In this document: one piece after another, positions 47,649 through 56,586 of the stretch
Layout of the letters: each line of letters opens with the position of its first letter
How positions within the stretch are numbered: position 1 is the first letter of the stretch
DNA from: Paractinoplanes atraurantiacus
GTDB lineage: Bacteria; Actinomycetota; Actinomycetes; Mycobacteriales; Micromonosporaceae
Direction of reading: 5' to 3'
Assembly: GCF_900215205.1 (NCBI RefSeq)
Contig: NZ_OBDY01000009.1
Span: 124,001 to 188,000, forward strand
DNA: 64,000 bases
Made by a program: the position numbers and the translations under genes
The notes under the pieces: generated by a model
Seen by the model: only the letters and a program-made list of their open reading frames with translations
Database searches by the model: none
What the model was told of the DNA's origin: nothing

Positions 47649-47682
47649 TTTAGTTGACGCTACAAGTAAACCGGCGTACCGT
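47649..47682 (+). promoter_or_regulatory. Promoter with overlapping inverted repeat for the dioxygenase gene
   Basis: TTGACG (47654-47659) and TACCGT (47677-47682) are spaced 17 bp apart. An inverted repeat, TTTAGTTG (47649-47656) and CAAGTAAA (47663-47670) with one mismatch, covers the -35 box, as expected for a MarR-type repressor site. Similar small dioxygenases are often under MarR control, but no regulator gene is adjacent. Confidence 0.6.
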
Positions 47683-47717
47683 AGACCGTGAAACTTGAAC
47701 CTTCAACGGAGGCACTC

Positions 47718-48488
47718 ATGGCCCGCATGCCCGCCCTGTTCCTCAGCCACGGCGCTCCGCCGCTGGTCGACGACGCGCGCTGGGTGAGCCAGCTCGAGGA
47801 GCTGACCGCCGGCCTGCCCCGGCCCAAGGCGATCCTGATGGCCTCGGCCCACTGGGAGTCGGCGCCGCTCATGCTGGGCGCGACCGAGCCGGTGCCGCTG
47901 GTCTACGACTTCGGCGGCTTCGAGCGGAAGTACTACGAGGTCACGTACGCGGCGCCGGGCGCACCCGAGCTGGCCGCCCGCATCGAGAAGCTCATGCCGG
48001 ACAACGAGCCGGTGGCCCGCACCAACCGCGGTCTCGATCACGGTGCGTACGTGCCGCTGACCGTCATGTATCCCGGCGCCGACATCCCCGTCCTGCAGAT
48101 GTCGCTTCCGACCCTCGAGCCCGACCGGCTGCTGGAGATCGGCCGCCGGCTGGCTCCGCTGCGTGACGAGGGCGTGCTGATCGTCGGCTCCGGCTTCACC
48201 ACCCACGGCCTGCCGTTCCTGCGCGACTTCCGGCCGGACGCGGCCGCGCCGGGCTGGTCGCGCGAGTTCGACGCCTGGGCCGCCGAGACGCTGGCCCGCG
48301 GCGCCGTCGACGAGCTGGCCGGCTTCCGGGACCGGGCGCCCGGCATGCCGTGGGCACACCCGACCATCGAGCACTTCGCGCCGATGTTCCTGACCCTGGG
48401 CGCGGCCGACGACCCGGAGCGGGCGCCCGAGCAGCCGATCGACGGATTCTGGATGGGCCTGGCCAAACGATCTTTTCAGGTCACATAA
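47718..48488 (+). CDS. LigB/DODA-type extradiol ring-cleavage dioxygenase
   Basis: A 256-residue class III extradiol dioxygenase of the 4,5-DOPA dioxygenase type, a zinc or iron enzyme acting on catechol-like substrates. Metal and catalytic His are visible in LFLSHGAPP, MASAHWES, LDHGAYVPL and FTTHGLPF. ATG 47718 follows GGAGG; an in-frame TTG or GTG upstream is not needed. The physiological substrate is unknown. Confidence 0.9.
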   Translation: MARMPALFLSHGAPPLVDDARWVSQLEELTAGLPRPKAILMASAHWESAPLMLGATEPVPLVYDFGGFERKYYEVTYAAPGAPELAARIEKLMPDNEPVARTNRGLDHGAYVPLTVMYPGADIPVLQMSLPTLEPDRLLEIGRRLAPLRDEGVLIVGSGFTTHGLPFLRDFRPDAAAPGWSREFDAWAAETLARGAVDELAGFRDRAPGMPWAHPTIEHFAPMFLTLGAADDPERAPEQPIDGFWMGLAKRSFQVT

Positions 48489-48489
48489 A

Positions 48490-48505
48490 GCCAGCTAGAT
48501 CTGGC
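48490..48505 (+). terminator. Short hairpin after the dioxygenase gene
   Basis: GCCAG and CTGGC pair around CTAGAT directly after the stop, followed by GTTATT. The stem is only five bases, so termination may be weak. Confidence 0.4.
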
Positions 48506-48527
48506 GTTATTCAGGAATCTCCCAGGG

Positions 48528-48563
48528 TAAGCGGGGACGATTGATCGGCAACCGCCCCGCTTA
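48528..48563 (+). other. Conserved-looking hairpin in the terC leader
   Basis: TAAGCGGGG (48528-48536) pairs perfectly with CCCCGCTTA (48555-48563) around an 18-base loop, eight bases or so before the GGAGG ribosome-binding region of terC. Some TerC-family genes are controlled by yybP-ykoY manganese riboswitches; I cannot confirm the conserved core here, so this is listed only as structure. Confidence 0.5.
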
Positions 48564-48584
48564 TCGCCCGGAGGTTCCCCACTC

Positions 48585-49595
48585 ATGTCACTTGAGGTCA
48601 CCGCGCTCGGCTGGACGTTGACGATCGGTGTCATCGTCGCCCTGCTCGCCCTCGACCTGACCCTGGGCGTCCTTCGCCCCCACGCCGTCGGCTTCCGCGA
48701 GGCCGCCGCGTGGTCGATCTTCTACATCACCGTCGCGGTCGCCTTCGGTGTGGTCTTCGGCATGGTCGCCGGCTGGGACTTCGGCGCTCAGTACTTCGCG
48801 GGCTACATCGTCGAGAAGAGCCTGTCGGTCGACAACCTCTTCGTCTTCGTGATCATCATGAGCACCTTCGCGGTGCCCGAGAAATATCAGCAGGAGGTCC
48901 TGACCTTCGGCATCATCATCGCGCTGGTGCTGCGGGTCATCTTCATCGCGCTCGGCGCGACCCTGCTCTCGCTCTTCTCCTTCATGTTCCTGATCTTCGG
49001 CCTGATCCTGATCTTCACGGCGGTGCAGCTGTTCCGGCACCGCGACGAGGATCCCGACGTCGAGGACAACGCTCTGGTCAAGGCCAGCAAGCGCTTCCTG
49101 CCGGTCACCGACGACTACATCGGCGGCAAGATGATCGCCAGGGTCGACGGCCGGCGCGTGGTCACCCCGATGTTCATCGTGCTGATCGCGATCGGCAGCT
49201 CCGACCTGCTGTTCGCGCTCGACTCGATCCCGGCCGTGTTCGGCGTGACCGACGAGGCGTTCATCGTCTTCGTGGCCAACGCGTTCGCCCTGCTCGGCCT
49301 GCGCGCGCTCTTCTTCCTGGTCAAGGGCCTGCTCGACCGCCTGGTCTACCTCTCCACCGGCCTGTCGCTCATCCTGGCCTTCATCGGGGCCAAGCTGGTC
49401 CTGCACTGGCTGCACGAGGACGTCACCAAGTCGGCGCCCGAGATCTCGACGTCGCTGTCGCTGGTCGTCATCCTGGTCATCCTGGTCGTCACGACCGTGG
49501 CCAGCCTGATGAAGACACGAAAAGACCCGGATGCCAAAGCCCACGCGGGCAGCATCCGGGCCAAGTCAGCGGTCCCGGAGGACCGCAAGCACTAG
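48585..49595 (+). CDS. TerC-family integral membrane protein
   Basis: A 336-residue multi-span protein of the TerC/Alx family, linked to metal-ion export (manganese) or tellurite tolerance. It has about nine hydrophobic segments, with the acidic family motifs ALDLTLGVL, VEKSLSVDNLFVFVIIM, and SSDLLFALDSIPAVFGVT. Full length. The C-terminus is charged and cytoplasmic. Confidence 0.94.
   Translation: MSLEVTALGWTLTIGVIVALLALDLTLGVLRPHAVGFREAAAWSIFYITVAVAFGVVFGMVAGWDFGAQYFAGYIVEKSLSVDNLFVFVIIMSTFAVPEKYQQEVLTFGIIIALVLRVIFIALGATLLSLFSFMFLIFGLILIFTAVQLFRHRDEDPDVEDNALVKASKRFLPVTDDYIGGKMIARVDGRRVVTPMFIVLIAIGSSDLLFALDSIPAVFGVTDEAFIVFVANAFALLGLRALFFLVKGLLDRLVYLSTGLSLILAFIGAKLVLHWLHEDVTKSAPEISTSLSLVVILVILVVTTVASLMKTRKDPDAKAHAGSIRAKSAVPEDRKH
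49526..49560 (+). other. Hairpin within the 3' end of terC
   Basis: CCCGGATGC (49526-49534) and GCATCCGGG (49552-49560) are exact complements, with an inner GCCC/GGGC pair. It lies 35 bases before the stop; it may act as the terminator despite being in coding sequence. Confidence 0.45.
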
Positions 49596-49598
49596 CTA

Positions 49599-49856
49599 CT
49601 AGCCGAGGTAACCGCCGAGGCCGGCGGTCTGACGGTCGCCGGCCTGCTGACGGTGCAGGTCCTGGCGGTAGAGGATCGCGCGGATCTCGGCGGTCTCGGC
49701 GGCGGTGTGGCGGCTGATGAGCTCGTCGAGCTCGGCGCGCTCGGCGGTCGTACGGAACGACGCCAGCTCGTCGGTGAGCTTGCGGTGGGCGACCCGCATC
49801 GTCCGGCGGTTCGCCAGGATGGTGCGAACGTCGCGAAGCTTGGTCGTGAACGGCAT
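49599..49856 (-). CDS. Small basic helical protein, unknown function
   Basis: An 85-residue protein, MPFTTKLRDVRTILANRRTM at the start, predicted largely alpha-helical and rich in Arg/Glu, with a Gly-rich end. The GC pattern by codon position supports coding. TAAGGAG lies upstream of the ATG at 49856. It converges with terC three bases from its stop. I do not recognise a domain. Confidence 0.7.
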   Translation of the reverse strand: MPFTTKLRDVRTILANRRTMRVAHRKLTDELASFRTTAERAELDELISRHTAAETAEIRAILYRQDLHRQQAGDRQTAGLGGYLG

Positions 49857-50026
49857 GGCCGACTCCTTAACGGATCGTGATGGCGATAGGCCTCGTCGCC
49901 TTCCCTTACAACGATCCGCGAGGCAGGCTTCATACCCAAATCACGCAGGTAAAACGTTCGATACGGAAGTGACTGCCGCCACTGGAATCCTGTAGCGGCG
50001 GTCACTCTCCGTGCCGAATCTGCTGG

Positions 50027-53000
50027 TCAGACGTTTGACGTGAACTCCGCCACTGGCGGCAGCCGCGAGGACAGCTGCGTGCGCGAGCGGACGCCCAGCT
50101 TGCGGTAGATGCGGGTCAGGGTCGCCTCGATCGTCTTGACGCTCAGGAACAGCCGGCTCGCGATCTCCCGGTTGCTCGCGCCGTCGCGCACGAGGGCGGC
50201 GATCCGCAGCTCGGTCGAGGTCAAACCAAGATCTAAAGGAGCGGAGTTGCTTTCCGTACGGGCGAGGGCCCGCTCCGTCTGCTCGGCCCACGGCTTCGCG
50301 TCGGCCGCCAGGAAGATCGCCAGCGCGGCGCCGATGGCCACCCGCGCCGCCGCGTACCGCCGGCGCCGGCGTTCCGCACTGCCCTGCACGAGCAGCGCGT
50401 GGGCCTGCTCGATGGGCTGATGCAGCTGGGCGAAATGCTGGGCGGCGGCGGCCGACAGCCGTACGGCCGACTCGGCCTGTCCGCTCTCCGAAAGCACCAC
50501 GGCGGTGGCCCGGTCCAGATAGCCGCTCAGCCCCGGATGGTCGCCGAGCCGGTGCACGGCCGCCCGGGCCTCGGCCAGCATCGCCTCGGCCTCGGCGTGC
50601 TCACCCAGCGCGGCCAGCCCACCGGCCAGATCACCGTGCCAGCGCACGATCATCGGGTCGGCCCCACCGGTCTCGGCCTCCAGCTCGCGCAGCCGCAGCA
50701 GCGCGGCCACCCCGGCCCGGGTCCGGCCCGCCCGCAGCTCGGCCTGCCCGAGGGCGTGCAGGTTGCGCCGCAGGTAGAGGGTGTCACCCTCCTGTTCGGA
50801 CGCCCGCACCCCGCGGCGGGCGAAGCCGGTGGCCGCGGCCAGGCTCCCGCCGGCCAGCTCGGCCACGGCCGCGGTGTGCCAGGTCGGCCCCGGGCTGAGG
50901 CCCGCGTGCTGGGCGGCCCGGACGGCCCGGTGCGCGTACCGCAGCGCCTCCCGGCACCTCCCGGCCCGGGTGGCCACCTCGGACAGGCTGCGCAGCACCT
51001 CGACCCGGGCCTCCCCGATGCGGTCCTGCTCGGCCACGACGAGCAGCTTGAGCAGCTCGTCACGGGCCTCGTCGAGCCGGTCGTCGACCATCGCGAAGCG
51101 GGCCGCCATGTAGCGCGGCCCGTAGTGCAGCCAGTCCGGCGCCGGGGTGGCGGGCAGGGCGAGCGCCTGCCGCAGGGTCCGCGGCCAGCCGGCCTCGCCG
51201 CGCAGCCGCTGGATCTGCGCGAGAATGCTCAGCGCCATCGCCTCGGTGGTCGGGTCGCCGGCGCTGCGGGCGGCGCCCACGGTCCGGCCGGCCTCGGCCT
51301 CGGCCGCGTCGGGGTCGCCGGTGAGAAAGGCGGCCCAGGTCAGCCGCAGCCGCACCGGGGCCAGCAGGGCGGGGTCGTCGCCGGCCTCGGCCAGCGCGGC
51401 GGCGAACGTCTCACCCATGTCGGCCAGCCCCTGCCCGGCCAGGTCGAGCAGCACGACCCGGGCCCGCACCCGGTGCCCCGCCGGCGCCCCGCCCGCGATC
51501 ACCGCTTCGGCTGCCCGCCCGGCGAGCGTGCCCGCGCCCGCGGTGAGGGCGGTACGGGCGGCGGCGACCAGCCAGTCGAGCCGCAGCGCAGCGTGCGTGT
51601 GCGGGCACCGGTCGGCGGCGAGCAGATAGAGCTCGGCGGCGGTGCGCCCGGCACCCCGCTCGGCGCACCGGTCGGCGGCGGTGGCCAGCGAGCGGGCCAC
51701 GGCCGCGTCCGGCCGCCCGTTGCGCAGCGCCCGGTGCCGCAGCGCCTCGACCGGATCCACGGCCCCGGCGGCCAGGGCGGTGTGCACCTCGACCCGCTCC
51801 CGCGCGCCCGCCTCCTCGGTGAGGACGGTCGCCAGCAGCGGCGGCGTGAACCGCACAGCCTCACCATCGAGCCGGACCACACCGGCCCCGGCGGCATGCC
51901 GCAGATCCCGTACGGCGTCATCACGCCCCGCCCGCAGCAGCACGGTGACGGTCGGCTCAACCGCGAGCGCGGCGGTGAGAAGCGTCCGCCGCACCTCCGC
52001 CCCGAGCGCCGCCAGCCGCTCCCCCAGCATCTCCCGAGCCGCTTCCGGCAACGGCGCGGGCCGCCAGGCGGGCCCCGGCGCCACGGCCTCTCCGAGCGTC
52101 AGCGCAAGAAACGGATTCCCGGCACTGGCCTCATGCATCCGGCTGGCGATCCGGCACGGCAGCCCCCGAGCTTCGAGCAGCTCGGTGAGGTCATCGGCCG
52201 ACAGAGGCGGCACCGCCAGCTCCAGCACAGGAGCCGGACAGAGCCGAGCCGCCCGATGCTGCTGCCCACCAGCCTCCACCCGCCGCTGCCCACCGCGATG
52301 CGGCAGCCCCGGAGTTCCATTTCCCCGCGCCAAGCCCTCAGCGCCCCACTGCTCTGGCCCACCCCGCGCAGGCAGCGCCTCGGGCCGCTCCAACCCACCC
52401 TGCGCGGGCAGCGCCTCCGGCCGCCCCAACCCACCCTGCGCGGGCAGCGCCTCCGACCGCCCCAACCCACCCTGCGCGGGCAGCACCTCCGACCGCCCCA
52501 ACCCACCCTGCGCGGGCAGCACCTCCGACCGCCCCAACCCACCTCGCGCGGGCAAAATGTCGGGTTGCTCCCTCACCACCGAGGCGGGCGAGATATCCGA
52601 CTGCTCCCGTCCGGGCCGCGTCGACATAACCGCCAGTTGCTCGCGCCCGGCCAGCATGGGGGTACCGGAGTGCTCTTTCTCGGCCGGCACGGGCGAAATT
52701 CCCGACTTTTTCCACCCATTCGGCACGGGCGGAACGCCGGAGCGACCCTTCCCTACCCGCGCGGGCGAGAAGTCCGGAATCTCCGGCCCCACCGGTCCAA
52801 GCGGGAGATCCGACTGCTCCTGCCCGACCCGCCCGGGCGAGAGGTCCGGATTCCCCGGCCCCATCCGTCCAAGCGGGAGATCCGACTGCTCCTGCCCGAC
52901 CCGCCCGGGCGAGACGTCCGGATTCCCCGGCCCCACCGGTCCAAGCGGAAGATCCGACTGCTCCTGCCCGACCCGCGCGGACACGGCCTCCGGCCGTCCC

Positions 53001-53977
53001 CGCCCACCCAGTGTGGGCGAATTGGCGGAGCGCTCCCTTCCGGCCGGGGCGGGCGAAATATCCGACTCCTCCTGCTCGCTCAGCTCGGACGAAATATCGG
53101 GATGCCCCCTGCCCGCCGGCGCGCGGGAAGTATCAGGCTCCTCCTGCCCACCCAGCGCGGGTGAAATGTCGGAGCGGCCCTTCCCCGCCGAAGCGGGTGA
53201 AATGCCGGAGCGGCCCCTCCCCGCCGAAGCGGGTGAAATGCCGGAGCGGCCCCTCCCCGCCGAAGCGGGCGAAGTGTTCGGGCTGTCCAACCCTGCCTGT
53301 GGGGGCGAAGTGTCCCGGCCGTCCAACCCTGTCCGCGAGGGCGAAGAGTCCGGGCTGTCCAACCTTGCCCGTGGGGGCGAAATGTCCGGACTGTCCAGCC
53401 CAGTCTGCCGGGGCGAAATGTCCGGGTGGGCCCTCGCGAGCCCGGGTGGTGGGGCGTCGGGGCGGCGCTGGGCGGCTATCGCGCGGACTCGGGGGCCCGG
53501 GCGGCGGCGCATGGCGAAGGCTATGAGCTCGGCCGACTCGGCGTCCAGCCACTGGCAGTCGTCGAGGACGAGCAGGACGGGCTGGCAGCGGGCGGCTCGG
53601 GCCAGCAGCAGCGGCAGGACCAGGCGGCGGGCCAGGGCGGGGGCGCCCGCCCGCGGGGGCAGGCCCTGGCGCAGGGCGGCCAGGGCGGCGCGCTGGGCGG
53701 GTGGCAGGCCGGCCGCCGCCTCTTCCGGGAGCTGGGTCACCAGGTCGGAGATTCCGGCGTACGGCAACGCGTGCTCGCTGCGCACGGGCCGCAACCGGAT
53801 TACGAGCTCGCCGCGGGCGGCCGCCGCCGAGGCGACCGCGTCGAGCAGGGCCGTCTTGCCGATGCCGGCCGGGCCGTGCAGGGCGATGCCGCCGCCTGTG
53901 GCGAGCCGGCTCTCGATCGTGGCAAGGAGCTCATCGCGCCCTCGCAGGGCGGTTCCCTCGGGCAGCACGGCGCCCAC
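50027..53977 (-). CDS. LAL-type LuxR regulator with AAA ATPase and 30-copy 12-residue repeat insertion
   Basis: A very large (1316-residue) STAND/LAL regulator. GTG 53977 follows GGAGGGG. The N-terminal AAA domain has Walker A HGPAGIGKTALLDA (about residues 34-47) and Walker B PVLLVLDDCQWLD. Residues 186-544 are thirty near-tandem 12-residue units (DISPxxxGxxxS-like), after which the ATPase domain resumes at LELAVPPLSADDLTELL. A helical repeat region follows, and the C-terminus has a LuxR helix-turn-helix (LTSTELRIAALVRDGASNRE). Without the insertion, length would be about 940, usual for the family. The protein may still fold around the insertion if it loops out; this is inference. Confidence 0.92.
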   Translation of the reverse strand: MGAVLPEGTALRGRDELLATIESRLATGGGIALHGPAGIGKTALLDAVASAAAARGELVIRLRPVRSEHALPYAGISDLVTQLPEEAAAGLPPAQRAALAALRQGLPPRAGAPALARRLVLPLLLARAARCQPVLLVLDDCQWLDAESAELIAFAMRRRPGPRVRAIAAQRRPDAPPPGLARAHPDISPRQTGLDSPDISPPRARLDSPDSSPSRTGLDGRDTSPPQAGLDSPNTSPASAGRGRSGISPASAGRGRSGISPASAGKGRSDISPALGGQEEPDTSRAPAGRGHPDISSELSEQEESDISPAPAGRERSANSPTLGGRGRPEAVSARVGQEQSDLPLGPVGPGNPDVSPGRVGQEQSDLPLGRMGPGNPDLSPGRVGQEQSDLPLGPVGPEIPDFSPARVGKGRSGVPPVPNGWKKSGISPVPAEKEHSGTPMLAGREQLAVMSTRPGREQSDISPASVVREQPDILPARGGLGRSEVLPAQGGLGRSEVLPAQGGLGRSEALPAQGGLGRPEALPAQGGLERPEALPARGGPEQWGAEGLARGNGTPGLPHRGGQRRVEAGGQQHRAARLCPAPVLELAVPPLSADDLTELLEARGLPCRIASRMHEASAGNPFLALTLGEAVAPGPAWRPAPLPEAAREMLGERLAALGAEVRRTLLTAALAVEPTVTVLLRAGRDDAVRDLRHAAGAGVVRLDGEAVRFTPPLLATVLTEEAGARERVEVHTALAAGAVDPVEALRHRALRNGRPDAAVARSLATAADRCAERGAGRTAAELYLLAADRCPHTHAALRLDWLVAAARTALTAGAGTLAGRAAEAVIAGGAPAGHRVRARVVLLDLAGQGLADMGETFAAALAEAGDDPALLAPVRLRLTWAAFLTGDPDAAEAEAGRTVGAARSAGDPTTEAMALSILAQIQRLRGEAGWPRTLRQALALPATPAPDWLHYGPRYMAARFAMVDDRLDEARDELLKLLVVAEQDRIGEARVEVLRSLSEVATRAGRCREALRYAHRAVRAAQHAGLSPGPTWHTAAVAELAGGSLAAATGFARRGVRASEQEGDTLYLRRNLHALGQAELRAGRTRAGVAALLRLRELEAETGGADPMIVRWHGDLAGGLAALGEHAEAEAMLAEARAAVHRLGDHPGLSGYLDRATAVVLSESGQAESAVRLSAAAAQHFAQLHQPIEQAHALLVQGSAERRRRRYAAARVAIGAALAIFLAADAKPWAEQTERALARTESNSAPLDLGLTSTELRIAALVRDGASNREIASRLFLSVKTIEATLTRIYRKLGVRSRTQLSSRLPPVAEFTSNV
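52346..53422 (-). repeat. 36-bp in-frame repeat inside the LuxR gene, 30 units
   Basis: Every unit is 36 bp (12 codons) except one of 33 bp. The oldest-looking units are at the high-coordinate end (DISPRQTGLDSP-like), the most uniform at the low end (five near-identical GGLGRSEVLPAQ-like units at about 52360-52550). Alternating pairs in the middle (DLPLGPVGPGNP with DVSPGRVGQEQS) form a 72-bp higher-order unit. The units encode polar, Pro/Gly/Ser-rich sequence, probably disordered. Confidence 0.93.
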
Positions 53978-54088
53978 CCCCTCCGCTCCCAGCTGGCACT
54001 CAGCCTAGGAATACGGAGGGGACTCATCAATGGGTTCGCACGTATTGACAATGTCACATACATACTGCTCAGGACATATTTTTCATGT

Positions 54089-54646
54089 TCACTTCTGCGC
54101 CGTCACCGAGGTCGCGGTGACCGCGCCGTCGGTGCCGGCCGCGCCCTGGACGGTGACCGACTGGCCGGCCTTCACGTCCGCGACCTTGCCCGACGTGGCC
54201 GTCGAGACCTTCGTCTTGCCGTCCGTCTTGACGGTCACCACGGTGCCGTCGGCCGTCTCCACGTAGATCGTGGTGCCGTTGACCAGCTTCACCTTGCCCG
54301 TCGTGGCCGCGGCCGCGGCCGAGGCGGCGGCGGTCGGTGCCGCGCCCGGGAGGCCTTGGCCGCCGCCGGGGAAGCCGCCCGCGGCGCCGTAGCCCGCGCG
54401 GTTCTGGCCGCCGCCGAACGCCGCCGCCCGGTTCCCGCCGCCGGCCGTGCCGGAGTCGCCCCACTGCTTCTGGGCCTGCAGCCCGCCGGCGAAGCCGCCG
54501 ACCAGCAGCACGACCGCGCCCAGCACCACCGTGCCCTTGTTCCACCAGCGCTTGGGCGCCGCCTTCGCCAGCTCGGTGGCGAAGCCGTCATCGTCGTCGC
54601 GCTTCTCGTCCAGACGGAGCACGGCGGTGTCGTCGTTCATTGTCAT
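54089..54646 (-). CDS. Membrane-anchored DUF5666-like protein of the exporter cluster
   Basis: A 185-residue protein with an acidic cytoplasmic start, a single membrane span (about residues 37-56), a Gly-rich linker and a C-terminal beta-rich domain: GKVKLVNGTTIYVETADGTV, then VADVKAGQSVTVQGAAGTDG. That pattern matches the DUF5666 type. It is the last gene of the exporter operon, so a role as an accessory extracytoplasmic component is likely but unproven. Confidence 0.8.
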   Translation of the reverse strand: MTMNDDTAVLRLDEKRDDDDGFATELAKAAPKRWWNKGTVVLGAVVLLVGGFAGGLQAQKQWGDSGTAGGGNRAAAFGGGQNRAGYGAAGGFPGGGQGLPGAAPTAAASAAAAATTGKVKLVNGTTIYVETADGTVVTVKTDGKTKVSTATSGKVADVKAGQSVTVQGAAGTDGAVTATSVTAQK

Positions 54647-54658
54647 GACTGCGGGTCC

Positions 54659-55852
54659 TCACTCGTAGCGCAGCGCGTCGATGGGACGCAGCCGGGCGGC
54701 GCGGCTGGCCGGCAGGCCGCCGAAGAACAGTCCGATCGCGATGGAGACGCCCAGGGCGAGCCCCACGGAGCTGGGCACGATCACCGGTTTGACCCCGACG
54801 ATCTCGAAGCTGCTGCCGATCAGGGCCGCGGCCACGCCCAGGGCGCCGCCGATGACGCTGAGCAGCGTCGCCTCGATCAGGAACTGGGTCAGGATGACCC
54901 GGCGCGGGGCGCCCAGTGCCTTGCGGATGCCGATCTCGCGGGTCCGCTCGGTCACCGTGACCAGCATGATGTTGGTGATGCCGATGCCGCCTACGAGCAG
55001 GCTGATCGCGGCCACGGCGCCGAGCAGCGTGGTGAACGTGTCGGCCGTCTCGGTCTGGGTCGCCAGCAGCTGGGACGCGTTCTGAATGCGGTAGGGCGTG
55101 GTCGTGCCAGTCACGTTCAGCTTCTGGTCGAGGATTGTGGAGACCTCGGACTGAACCGCGTCCACCTTGTCCGGGTCGGCCGCCTCGACCAGGATCGAGT
55201 TCAACGAGCCATAACCTGTGAGAACCTGCCGTACGGCGGTCAGCGGCGCGACGGCCGTGTCGTTGGCGTCCTGGAAACCCGTCGAGCTCTTCTCGTCGAG
55301 CACGCCGACGACCGTGAAGAGCGCCCCGCCGACGGTGACCTGCTTGTCGATCGGGTCGACGCCGGGGAAGAGCTCCTCGGCCACGGTCTGCCCGATCACC
55401 ACGACCCGGCGGCCCTGTGCCTCGTCGTCGGCGGTGAAGCCGGCGCCCTGCCCGACCGGCGTGTTCGACGCGGTGAACCAGCCCGGCGTGGTGCCGACGA
55501 ACGAGCTCACGTCGTGGTCGGTGCCCTCGTAAGTGACGGTGGCCGACGAGCTGACCACCGGCGACACCGATTTCACGTCGGGCGCGAGCACCGGGTCGAC
55601 CAGTGCGTCGGCCATGTCCTTGGTCAGCGCGGTACTGCTCGACCCGCCGCGGCCGGTGCTCATCACCGTGATGGTGTTGGTGCCGAGCGCCTCGATCCGG
55701 TCGCTGATCGCCTTGGCCGAGCCGTTGCCGACCGCGACCAGCAGGATCACCGCCGCCACACCGATCAGGATGCCGAGCATGGTCAGCGCCGAGCGGAGCT
55801 TGTTCGCCGACAGCCCGCGCAGCGCGAACCGTACGACCTCGTAAAAACTCAC
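54659..55852 (-). CDS. MacB-type ABC transporter permease
   Basis: A 397-residue FtsX/MacB-like permease: one N-terminal span (LGILIGVAAVILLVAVG), a large extracytoplasmic MacB_PCD domain and three C-terminal spans with the signature GIRKALGAPRRVILTQFLIE. GTG 55852 overlaps the ATPase stop. In Gram-negatives MacB exports macrolides or peptides with MacA; here an HlyD-like protein replaces MacA and no outer-membrane channel is expected. Confidence 0.95.
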   Translation of the reverse strand: MSFYEVVRFALRGLSANKLRSALTMLGILIGVAAVILLVAVGNGSAKAISDRIEALGTNTITVMSTGRGGSSSTALTKDMADALVDPVLAPDVKSVSPVVSSSATVTYEGTDHDVSSFVGTTPGWFTASNTPVGQGAGFTADDEAQGRRVVVIGQTVAEELFPGVDPIDKQVTVGGALFTVVGVLDEKSSTGFQDANDTAVAPLTAVRQVLTGYGSLNSILVEAADPDKVDAVQSEVSTILDQKLNVTGTTTPYRIQNASQLLATQTETADTFTTLLGAVAAISLLVGGIGITNIMLVTVTERTREIGIRKALGAPRRVILTQFLIEATLLSVIGGALGVAAALIGSSFEIVGVKPVIVPSSVGLALGVSIAIGLFFGGLPASRAARLRPIDALRYE

Positions 55853-56586
55853 AGTGAGTGCCTCCCGGCGAAGGCGCCGACCGGCGGCTGGTTGATCGGC
55901 GACTGCCGCTGGTCGGTGACGATGTTGCCGTCGACCAGGCGGATCAGCCGCTTGGCCCGGTCGCCCACCTCGGGCTCGTGGGTGATCAGCACGATCGTGC
56001 GCCCGGACGAGCTGAGCTGGTCGAAGACGTTGAGCACGTCGTCGGTGGAGCGGCTGTCGAGGTTTCCGGTCGGCTCGTCGGCCAGCAGCAGGGCCGGCTC
56101 GGTGACCAGCGCCCGGGCCACCGCCACGCGCTGCTGCTGGCCACCGGAGAGCTGGTTCGGCTCGTGCCGGGCCCGATCGGCCAGCCCCACGACGTCGAGG
56201 GCGGCCATGGCGCGCTTTCTGCGCTCCTTGGGCTTGACTCCGGCGTACGCCAAAGGAAGCTCGACGTTGGCCACGGCCGACGTGCGGGGGATGAGGTTGA
56301 ACGACTGGAAGATGAAGCCGATGAGCCGGTTGCGGGCCATGGCCAGCTGCCGGTCGCCCAGCCGGCTGACGTCGACGCCGTCCAGCAGATAGGTGCCGGA
56401 GGTCGGGATGTCGAGGGCGCCGAGGATGTTCATCAGTGTCGACTTGCCGGAGCCGGACGAGCCCATGATGGCCACGTAGTCGCCGCGGTCGACGGTCACC
56501 GACACCCCGCGCAGCGCGTGCACGGTCGCCTCGCCCTGCCCGTAGATCTTCTTGAGGTCGCGGACGTCCAGGACCGGGCGGGTCAT
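55849..56586 (-). CDS. MacB-type ABC transporter ATP-binding protein
   Basis: A 245-residue ATPase of the LolD/MacB class. Walker A is GSSGSGKSTLMNILG, the Q-loop FIFQSFNLIPRTS, the signature LSGGQQQRVAVARAL, Walker B LLLADEPTGNLD and the switch His VLITHEPEV. It is coupled to the permease gene by GTGA and to the adaptor gene by ATGA, so the three form one mRNA. Confidence 0.96.
   Translation of the reverse strand: MTRPVLDVRDLKKIYGQGEATVHALRGVSVTVDRGDYVAIMGSSGSGKSTLMNILGALDIPTSGTYLLDGVDVSRLGDRQLAMARNRLIGFIFQSFNLIPRTSAVANVELPLAYAGVKPKERRKRAMAALDVVGLADRARHEPNQLSGGQQQRVAVARALVTEPALLLADEPTGNLDSRSTDDVLNVFDQLSSSGRTIVLITHEPEVGDRAKRLIRLVDGNIVTDQRQSPINQPPVGAFAGRHSL

Noticed and set aside
48505..48584. 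Confirmed yybP-ykoY riboswitch
   Set aside because: A stem is present before terC, but I cannot find the conserved core of this class, so it is listed only as a hairpin.
52346..53422. 36-bp repeats as a CRISPR array
   Set aside because: The unit length is in the CRISPR range, but units are contiguous with no spacers, diverge in sequence, and keep the reading frame of the LuxR protein.
54046..54056. TGACA-A-TGTCA inverted repeat upstream of the LuxR gene as an operator
   Set aside because: Five-base arms in an A+T-rich patch are too weak to call without other evidence.
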